A DNA stretch of 64,000 nt. Origin: Cohnella zeiphila (GTDB lineage: Bacteria; Bacillota; Bacilli; Paenibacillales; Paenibacillaceae). Shown piece after piece: positions 58,704 through 64,000 of this stretch (positions are counted from its first letter, which is position 1; each line of letters opens with the position of its first letter). The translations under genes were made by a program, and so were the position numbers. The notes under the pieces were generated by a model, which saw only the letters and a program-made list of their open reading frames with translations, was not told where the DNA came from and ran no database searches. Location: the NCBI RefSeq assembly GCF_014212055.1, contig NZ_JACJVO010000005.1:62001-126000 (forward strand). The letters are read 5' to 3'.

Positions 58704-59312
58704 ATGCACCGCATGAAACGATTGCTTGCCGTATCGTCGCTTGTCTTGACGTTGACGGCCCCGGCAGCAGCTTCCGCAGCCAGTATGGACATGATGAAAC
58801 CGATGGTGGATGACGGCAAAACCGACACGGTAACGAAAGACGGAATGGAGTTGGTCGCGCTTCGGCCGATCGCGGAGTCGCTCGGGTACCAGGTGGCTTG
58901 GAACACGATGGACCATTCGGTGACGCTGACCTGCACGACCATGATGAACGACGGCGAATCAGACATGACGAATCCACCGATGGGCGACATGTCGATGACG
59001 GATAAGTCCATGACCGATAAGTCGATGACCGATAAGTCCATGACGGATAAGTCGATGACGGATAAGTCCATGACGGATACGTCCATGACGGATAAGTCCA
59101 TGACGGATACGTCCATGATGGATAAGTCCATGACGGATAAATCCATGACTCGTGTGTACAGCGTCAACATCATGATCGGCAGCAAAACCGCAACCATCGA
59201 TACGATGAAGACCATGCTGACGGACGCTCCGGTCGTTATCGGCAACAAAACTTACGTCACCAAAGCCTTCGTCGACATGTACCTTGCCGGACATGCCATG
59301 ATGATGAAATAA
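58704..59312 (+). CDS. Secreted stalk-domain protein with MTDKS pentapeptide repeats
   Basis: A 202-residue exported protein. ATG 58704 has GGAGGAGGG eight bases upstream; earlier in-frame ATG 58656 lacks a site. The signal peptide is MKRLLAVSSLVLTLTAPAAA, cleaved near residue 23. The first half of a copper-amine-oxidase N1 stalk domain (LVALRPIAESLGYQVAW) is followed by about ten tandem five-residue units MTDKS or MTDTS (residues 96-150), encoded by 15-bp near-identical repeats. The second half of the stalk domain (SVNIMIGSKTATIDT, PVVIGNKTYVTKAFVDMY) follows. The repeat splits the domain. Function is unknown. Confidence 0.82.
   Translation: MHRMKRLLAVSSLVLTLTAPAAASAASMDMMKPMVDDGKTDTVTKDGMELVALRPIAESLGYQVAWNTMDHSVTLTCTTMMNDGESDMTNPPMGDMSMTDKSMTDKSMTDKSMTDKSMTDKSMTDTSMTDKSMTDTSMMDKSMTDKSMTRVYSVNIMIGSKTATIDTMKTMLTDAPVVIGNKTYVTKAFVDMYLAGHAMMMK
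58979..59156 (+). repeat. 15-bp coding tandem repeat (MTDKS)
   Basis: GATAAGTCCATGACG-type units repeat about ten to eleven times in frame with single-base changes (GACC/GACG, AAG/ACG). It lies inside the gene at 58704-59312. Confidence 0.92.
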
Positions 59313-59319
59313 CACGGTC

Positions 59320-59362
59320 AATCGCCCTTCCTCCCGTCAGAGGAAGGGCGATTCGTTTTTTT
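59320..59362 (+). terminator. Terminator after stalk-repeat gene
   Basis: AATCGCCCTTCCTC-CCGTCA-GAGGAAGGGCGATT, a perfect 14-bp stem, followed by CG and seven Ts. Confidence 0.93.
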
Positions 59363-59420
59363 CGACATTAAAGAAAGTATAAAAGCTTCCCAAGTGGTTA
59401 TTGCAGTCCCATGGCGGCCG

Positions 59421-59628
59421 AACGGATGCCGATAGCCGAAAAAATCCGCTAACGGGGCGTCAGGGCAGACCAAACGGATGCCGATAGCTGAAAAAATCGG
59501 CTAACGTGGCCTCCAGGCAGACCGAACGGATGCCGATAGCCGAAAAAATCGGCTAACGGGGCGTCGGGGCAGACCGAACGGATACCGATAGCCGAAAAAA
59601 TCGACTAACGGGGCCTCTAGGCAGCCGA
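59421..59628. repeat. Tandem array of four 52-bp repeats
   Basis: AACGGAT(G/A)CCGATAGC begins at 59421, 59473, 59525 and 59577, exactly 52 bp apart. Each unit holds an AGCCGA-AAAAA-TCGGCT hairpin (one arm mismatched in copies 1, 2 and 4). It fills most of the 440-bp gene-free stretch 59313-59752. Confidence 0.9.
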
Positions 59629-59697
59629 CTCTCCGTTACGCGTTCAGCCCGGTGCCCGAAGCGGATAAGGCCAGCACATTCGTGTATTCTTCCATGG

Positions 59698-59742
59698 CCC
59701 CGCAAGTACCTAAGAAAGCCTCGAAGCTAAGCCCACTTGGGG
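59698..59742. repeat. Dispersed hairpin element, copy 2
   Basis: CCCC-GCAAGT pairs with ACTTGGGG; inner words GTACCTA and TCGAAGC match those at 25594-25643. It sits 11 bases beyond the 3' end of the small gene at 59753. Confidence 0.65.
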
Positions 59743-59752
59743 TTGTTTTGCG

Positions 59753-59953
59753 TTACTTTGTCTTGTGATACTCTTCCCAGAGGGGACCGATGTATTTTTC
59801 CAATAGGTTTACGACGTCATTTCTTCGGCTCTCTTTGACATTCGCCGTGTCGTTTAGAATATCGTTTCGAATTCGGATAAGCACAAACAAAGGGGGCAAT
59901 GCAGCCTCGCGGAGAGCCTTAATCATGGATTCTTCTTGGGGCGTAATATTCAT
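59753..59953 (-). CDS. Small hypothetical protein (66 aa)
   Basis: ATG 59953 with GGAAAAG about ten bases upstream. The product is mixed alpha-helical (EESMIKALREAALPPLFVLI, RRNDVVNLLEKYIGPLWEEY) and slightly acidic, with no signal or membrane segment. Codon use is lower in GC than its neighbours, which suggests either a recent gene or a short leftover. I recognise no family. Confidence 0.5.
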   Translation of the reverse strand: MNITPQEESMIKALREAALPPLFVLIRIRNDILNDTANVKESRRNDVVNLLEKYIGPLWEEYHKTK

Positions 59954-60078
59954 TCCGCATCTTTTCCTTTCTTATAGATTCGCCGCCATCCAATCCCTGC
60001 TTCACTCACTTTCTGATTGGAGACGATCTTATGATAAACCCTGACATCCATGTTAGAGTCAAGCTAGAATCCGGAAAG

Positions 60079-60122
60079 GCGGGAGAATACGCCGACCGCT
60101 GTCGGCGCTCTCCTGCCGCTTT
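60079..60122 (-). terminator. Terminator of the threonyl-tRNA synthetase gene
   Basis: On the minus strand GCGGCAGGAGAGCGCCGAC pairs imperfectly with GTCGGCGTATTCTCCCGCC, followed by TTTCC. It starts 4 bases after the stop codon. Confidence 0.7.
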
Positions 60123-60125
60123 AGG

Positions 60126-61847
60126 TTAATCGCCGATCCGAATTTCCGCAAGCAGCCGAGAACGGAACTCCTCCAGCCCGAACGACTGCCGGCGCTGCTC
60201 CCCGCGCGCCCTTACCTGCACGCTTCGGGCCGCTTGTTCCGCGTCCCCGACTACCGCCAAATAAGGGATTTTTTGAAGCTGCGCCTCCCGAACCCGATAA
60301 CCGAGCTTTTCGTTTCGGCTGTCCATCGCCGCCCTTACGCCGACGGATCTCAGCGCTTCGCATACTTCCTCGCCGTACGCCGCATGCTGCTCCGACACCG
60401 GCAGAACCGTCACCTGCACGGGAGCGAGCCAGACGGGGAAGGCGCCGGCGAAATGCTCGATCAGAATGCCGAAGAACCGGTCGATGGAGCCGTAGACGGC
60501 ACGGTGGATGACGATGGGCGTCCGCTTCTCGTTCTTCTCGTCCACATAAGAGAGCCCGAACTTCTCCGGCATCTGAAAATCGAGCTGAATCGTGCCGCAC
60601 TGATGGCTGCGCTCCAACGCGTCCTTAATGTGAAAATCGATCTTGGGCCCGTAAAACGCGCCGTCGCCGGGGTTGATCCGGAACGCCAGGCCGGACTCCT
60701 CCAGCACTTTCGCCAGCGCCGCTTCCGCCGCCTTCCATTGCTCGTCGCTGCCCATCGAATCGGCCGGTCTCGTGGACAGCTCGACCGCATAGTCGAAGCC
60801 GAACAGATCGTACATCTCCCGGATGAGCGCGATCGTCCGCAGCATTTCCTGCTCGATCTGGTCCGGCCGAACGAAGATATGGGCGTCGTCCTGGCAGAAC
60901 GTCCGCACCCGGAACAGGCCGTTCAGCGCTCCGCTGAACTCGTGGCGGTGGACCTGTCCGAACTCGGCCAGCCGGATCGGCAGGTCCCGGTAGGAGCGGA
61001 GGCTGCTCCGGAACAGCAGCATGTGGCCCGGACAGTTCATCGGTTTGACCGCCCAATGCCGGTCCTCCAGCTCGGAGAAGTACATGTTATCGCGGTAATG
61101 CTCCCAATGCCCGGACTGCTCCCACATCTGACGATCCATCAGAAAAGGCGTCCGAACCTCCTCGTACCCGTACTTGCGCAGAAATCGGCGGGCCAAATTC
61201 TCCAGCTCCTGCCGGACGACGGCCCCCTTCGGCAGGTAGAACGGCATGCCCGGCGCTTCCTCCGCGAACATGAACAGCTCCAATTGCTTGCCGAGCTTGC
61301 GATGGTCGCGCTTCTGCGCCTCCTCGTGCCGCGCCAGCCAGGCGTCCAGCTCGGCTGAGCCGGCGAACGCGACCCCGTGCACCCGCTGCAGCACGGGGTT
61401 GCGGCTGTCGCCGCGCCAATACGCGCCGGCCGCATGCAGCAGCCTGAACGCCGGCGGAGCGGCCGCCGCTTCCGGCCGCAGGCCGTCGTCGGGCCAAACG
61501 TCGGCGAACTCCTCGCGCTCGTAAATCGCCACCTCGTCGGACGCCTCGCCTTCGTGCAACAGTTCCGTTTTCCACGGCTCGCCTCTCGCTTCGAACAGAC
61601 GAACGGCTTCCTCGCGCGGCATTCGCCGGACGGCTGCTGGCGCGCCCGCCGAGGCGATCCGCCGCATCTCATCCTCCAGCGCGGCCAGATCCTCCTCCGT
61701 CAGCGGACGGGGAACGTCGAAGTCGCAAGCGAAGCCCTGCGCCGTCAAGGCGCCGCCCCCCAGCTTCGCGCCCTCGAATTTTCGCTGGACCGCCTGGGCC
61801 AGCAGCTGCGCCGCTTGCAGGCGCGACATGTCTTCCGATTTGCTCAT
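60126..61847 (-). CDS. thrS: Threonyl-tRNA synthetase lacking TGS domain and editing-site residues
   Basis: A 573-residue class II synthetase that charges tRNA-Thr. ATG 61847 has AAGGAGCG upstream; the longer frame to 61937 runs through the T-box terminator. It begins directly in the second additional (editing) domain, so the N-terminal TGS domain of 640-residue ThrRS is absent. In the editing domain the HxxxH motif reads L10-Q-A-A-Q14 and the CxxxH motif region reads WPDDG (about 117-121), so all four canonical residues are lost. The catalytic core is intact: zinc ligands C in VKPMNCPGHM, H in FGQVHRHEFSG and H in IVIHRAVYGS. Anticodon domain about 475-573. Three T-box leaders precede it. 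Confidence 0.95.
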   Translation of the reverse strand: MSKSEDMSRLQAAQLLAQAVQRKFEGAKLGGGALTAQGFACDFDVPRPLTEEDLAALEDEMRRIASAGAPAAVRRMPREEAVRLFEARGEPWKTELLHEGEASDEVAIYEREEFADVWPDDGLRPEAAAAPPAFRLLHAAGAYWRGDSRNPVLQRVHGVAFAGSAELDAWLARHEEAQKRDHRKLGKQLELFMFAEEAPGMPFYLPKGAVVRQELENLARRFLRKYGYEEVRTPFLMDRQMWEQSGHWEHYRDNMYFSELEDRHWAVKPMNCPGHMLLFRSSLRSYRDLPIRLAEFGQVHRHEFSGALNGLFRVRTFCQDDAHIFVRPDQIEQEMLRTIALIREMYDLFGFDYAVELSTRPADSMGSDEQWKAAEAALAKVLEESGLAFRINPGDGAFYGPKIDFHIKDALERSHQCGTIQLDFQMPEKFGLSYVDEKNEKRTPIVIHRAVYGSIDRFFGILIEHFAGAFPVWLAPVQVTVLPVSEQHAAYGEEVCEALRSVGVRAAMDSRNEKLGYRVREAQLQKIPYLAVVGDAEQAARSVQVRARGEQRRQSFGLEEFRSRLLAEIRIGD

Positions 61848-61874
61848 TTTGCATCGCTCCTTGGCTTGATTTAT

Positions 61875-62145
61875 GAACAAGAGCGCGCCCGTCCGCAAAA
61901 AGGGACGAGCGCGCTCGTGGTTCCACCCTCCGTTCAACCCGCCGCGAAGAAGCGGCGAATTCTCGGAATTCGATAACGGGAATTCCCGGCGATCCTTACG
62001 CTCAAGCGCACACCTGGCGCCTGATCTCAGAAACGCAGCTATAAGGGGGTAAACGAAGACGTAGCCGAAGGGAGTCGCAGCCTAGCTCCCTCTCTCTGTG
62101 CGGCATCCGCCAACGTTCGTGTCCTTGGTCATCGCTTTTTTTGGA
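61875..62145 (-). ncRNA. T-box riboswitch 1 (gene-proximal) of threonyl-tRNA synthetase, Thr specifier
   Basis: T-box core AGGGTGGAACCACGAGC (complement of 61912-61928), terminator GAGCGCGCTCGTCC with GGACGGGCGCGCTC (complement of 61881-61916), AG-bulge AGAGAG upstream and ACC (Thr) in TTTACC (complement of 62048-62050), 50 bases after AGAGAG. Confidence 0.93.
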
Positions 62146-62415
62146 TATAAAAGAAAAGCCCGCCGTCCGCAAAAGGACGAGCGAGCTCGTGGTTCCACCT
62201 TCATTCGGTCCGGCCGCGCCACGCGCGGCGAACCCTTCGGATTCGGTAACGGGAATTCCCGGCGGCTCTTACGCTCAAGCGCACACACGGCGCGTGATCT
62301 CGGAACCGCAGCTATAAGGGGGTAAACGTCAGGCGTAGCCGAAGGGAGTCGCAGCCTAGCTCCCTCTCTCTGTGCGGCATCCGTCAACGTTCATGTCCTT
62401 GGTCATCGCTTTTTT
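62146..62415 (-). ncRNA. T-box riboswitch 2 (middle) of threonyl-tRNA synthetase, Thr specifier
   Basis: T-box core AAGGTGGAACCACGAGC (complement of 62185-62201), terminator in the complement of 62156-62188, and ACC specifier in TTTACC (complement of 62321-62323). The element is a near copy of leaders 1 and 3, with 273 bp between cores 1 and 2. Confidence 0.92.
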
Positions 62416-62417
62416 TG

Positions 62418-62690
62418 GAAAATAAAAAGGCCCGCCGTCCGCAAAAGGACGAGCGAGCTCGTGGTTCCACCTTCATTCGATTCGGCCGCGCAACAGGCGG
62501 CGAATCCTTCGGATTCGGTAACGGGAATTCCCGGCGATTCCTACGCTCGGGCGCGGCGCGCACGATTTCAGAACCGCAGCTGCAAGGCGGTAAACGCTGG
62601 CGCAGCCGAAGGGAGTCGCAGCCTAGCTCCCTCTCTCTGAACGGCATCTTCCGGCGATCATGTCCTTGGTCGAAGCTTTTGATGTTGGAA
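62418..62690 (-). ncRNA. T-box riboswitch 3 (promoter-proximal) of threonyl-tRNA synthetase, Thr specifier
   Basis: T-box core AAGGTGGAACCACGAGC (complement of 62457-62473), terminator in the complement of 62427-62460 and ACC in TTTACC (complement of 62589-62591). Core spacing to leader 2 is 272 bp. Confidence 0.92.
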
Positions 62691-62693
62691 TTC

Positions 62694-62722
62694 ATTCTAA
62701 GGAAAACCGCGCCTCGTGTCAA
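62694..62722 (-). promoter_or_regulatory. Promoter of the triple T-box/threonyl-tRNA synthetase transcript
   Basis: On the minus strand TTGACA (complement of 62717-62722), 17 bases, TAGAAT (complement of 62694-62699). Transcription would start near 62687, directly before leader 3. Confidence 0.85.
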
Positions 62723-62858
62723 TCCGTTCTTCGCGCGGGAAATCGTCCCATTTCAGGCGGATCGGGGCATGTTTTGGAACATCCTTGCGTGGAGGCAAGT
62801 TTGGAAACGCTTCATAATCAAGAGTGGATTCAAATCTATTGGGGACAGGAGGTCTTTT

Positions 62859-64000
62859 ATGTTTGGCAAAGCGGCAAAAACGGTTCTTCTGCTGGTCTTG
62901 TTCTGCTCCTGGATCGGGTTCTCCCTGGGAGCGCCCGGAAGCGGAACGGCCCGCGCCGAGGACGCGGCGGTTGCCTACGAAGCCGAGGCGGCGGGCAATA
63001 CGCTGACGGGCAACGCTTCGGTCGCCGACTGCGCGGCCTGCTCCGGCGGGAAAAAGGTCGGAGGGCTCTACCAGGGCGCTTCGCTGCAGTTCAACGGCGT
63101 GACGGTAGCGGAGGCCGGAGCGTACAAGGTGACGGTATCCTACGTCTCCGGCGATCCTCGTTCGGCCAATGTCAGCGTGAACGGCGGGGAGAAGGAGTAC
63201 GTGGAATTTCCCGCTACCGCGAACTGGGACACGGTCGGCAGCTACGACGTGACGCTTGAACTGCAGGCGGGAACGAACACGATCACGTTCGACGACAACA
63301 ACTGGTACGCGCCGGACATCGACCGGATCGTCGTGGCTCCTGCTTCGGGAAGCGATCCCGGGACGACGCCTGGCGTCGTCTACGAGGCGGAGGCGGCCGG
63401 CAACGTCCTGACGGGCAACGCTGCGGTGTCCGACTGCGGCGCCTGCTCGGGCGGGAAGAAGGTAGGAGGCCTGTACGGAGGGAGTTCGCTGCTGTTCCCG
63501 GACGTGACGGCGGAAGCGGCGGGAGACTACGAGATCGAGCTGTCGTTCATCTCCGGCGATCCGCGCGCCTTCTATGTCACCGTTAACGACGGCGAGTCGC
63601 AGCTGTACGATTCGCTCAAAACCGCCGACTGGAACACGCTCGGCACGTACAAGCTGACGGTTCCGCTTCAGGCGGGCGGCAACCGGATCTTGTTCTCAGA
63701 CGGCAACGGTTATTCGCCCGACCTGGACCGCATCACGGTGCGCCCGGCGACCCAGGCCGAACAGCCCGGCGCGGACGAGGGAAGCATCGGAGACGCGCTG
63801 ACTCCGGTTCCCTATGGCGCGATTACGGTGACGCCTTACACGGCGGGGGCCGTCATTACGAACGGCTCGTACAGCATGACGTATCATAGCGCTACCGGCT
63901 ATGCCGACTACGAGTGGCCCGGCGGGCAGAAAGTGACCGGCGTCTCCGGACAAATGAAGCTGGACGGACAGACGCTGCAGACGACGGATTACGAGACGCA
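62859..64000 (+). CDS. Secreted carbohydrate-binding protein with two CBM35/CBM6-like modules (3' end outside window)
   Basis: Starts at ATG 62859 with ACAGGAGG six bases upstream and stays open for 380 codons to the window edge. Signal peptide about residues 1-37 (TVLLLVLFCSWIGFSLG, then ARA). Two tandem modules follow (about 42-165 and 172-295), each starting YEAEAAGN(T/V)LTGNA and each carrying a Cys pair in DC(A/G)ACSGGKKVGGLY and ending in W..PD(I/L)DRI. These are typical of CBM6/CBM35 jelly rolls; the Cys pair suggests an added disulfide. A further beta region starts near residue 315. The catalytic part, if any, lies beyond the window. Confidence 0.85.
   Translation, partial: MFGKAAKTVLLLVLFCSWIGFSLGAPGSGTARAEDAAVAYEAEAAGNTLTGNASVADCAACSGGKKVGGLYQGASLQFNGVTVAEAGAYKVTVSYVSGDPRSANVSVNGGEKEYVEFPATANWDTVGSYDVTLELQAGTNTITFDDNNWYAPDIDRIVVAPASGSDPGTTPGVVYEAEAAGNVLTGNAAVSDCGACSGGKKVGGLYGGSSLLFPDVTAEAAGDYEIELSFISGDPRAFYVTVNDGESQLYDSLKTADWNTLGTYKLTVPLQAGGNRILFSDGNGYSPDLDRITVRPATQAEQPGADEGSIGDALTPVPYGAITVTPYTAGAVITNGSYSMTYHSATGYADYEWPGGQKVTGVSGQMKLDGQTLQTTDYET

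Noticed and set aside
61848-61937. N-terminal extension of threonyl-tRNA synthetase, possibly restoring a TGS domain
   Set aside because: Thirty extra residues cannot make a TGS domain and the stretch lies inside the T-box terminator.

Overview
The window looks like chromosomal DNA of a high-GC, endospore-forming Paenibacillaceae bacterium (Paenibacillus/Cohnella type). Supporting signs are two gerA-type germinant-receptor operons, a YhcN-type spore lipoprotein, YesM/YesN-style sensor/regulator pairs, FIMAH and copper-amine-oxidase 'stalk' domains, four T-box leaders and strong AGGAGG ribosome binding sites. The genus is an inference from gene style; no rRNA or tRNA gene is present to confirm it. 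No CRISPR array, insertion sequence or prophage was seen.

Layout: 1-8.5 kb is a carbohydrate locus: the tail of an ABC sugar-binding lipoprotein, a giant secreted glycosidase-like protein, and a YesM-type histidine kinase with a YesN-type regulator. 8.5-12.8 kb holds an OmpR/sensor-kinase pair divergent from a membrane-anchored multicopper oxidase. 12.8-17.6 kb has two small proteins, an MFS transporter plus TVP38-type protein, and ilvA behind a T-box with an Ile specifier. 17.7-21.1 kb has a stalk-domain protein, an FHA membrane protein and a YhcN lipoprotein. 21.4-27.2 kb is the caa3 oxidase cluster ctaCDEF, ctaG and a DUF420 protein. 27.4-32.8 kb has an RluA-type pseudouridine synthase and a YtrA-controlled ABC transporter operon whose promoter lies under a long palindrome.

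32.9-37.2 kb is germinant-receptor operon 1 (A-B-C plus a small two-helix protein). 37.3-39.8 kb has an MTHFR-like protein and an Asp-box propeller lipoprotein. 39.8-45.8 kb is a sugar-oxidoreductase locus: three Gfo/Idh/MocA proteins, an AraC sensor and a TIM-barrel isomerase. 46-46.4 kb is an NlpC/P60 peptidase. 46.5-50.7 kb is germinant-receptor operon 2 (A-C-B). 50.7-53.2 kb is a drug exporter divergent from its probable repressor. 53.9-57.8 kb is an ArsR-type regulator divergent from a GH2 glycosidase. 57.9-60 kb has DinB and stalk-domain proteins. 60.1-62.7 kb is a threonyl-tRNA synthetase behind three tandem T-boxes, and the window ends inside a secreted CBM protein.

The most unusual locus is the threonyl-tRNA synthetase at 60126-61847. 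It lacks the TGS domain, has lost all four canonical editing-site residues, and sits behind three near-duplicate T-boxes each carrying an ACC specifier. Intergenic DNA is rich in structured repeats: a 183-bp TAACGAA-bounded inverted-repeat element (two copies, opposite orientation), a roughly 90-bp element on both sides of ctaG/DUF420, a dispersed hairpin, and 51-bp and 52-bp tandem arrays.
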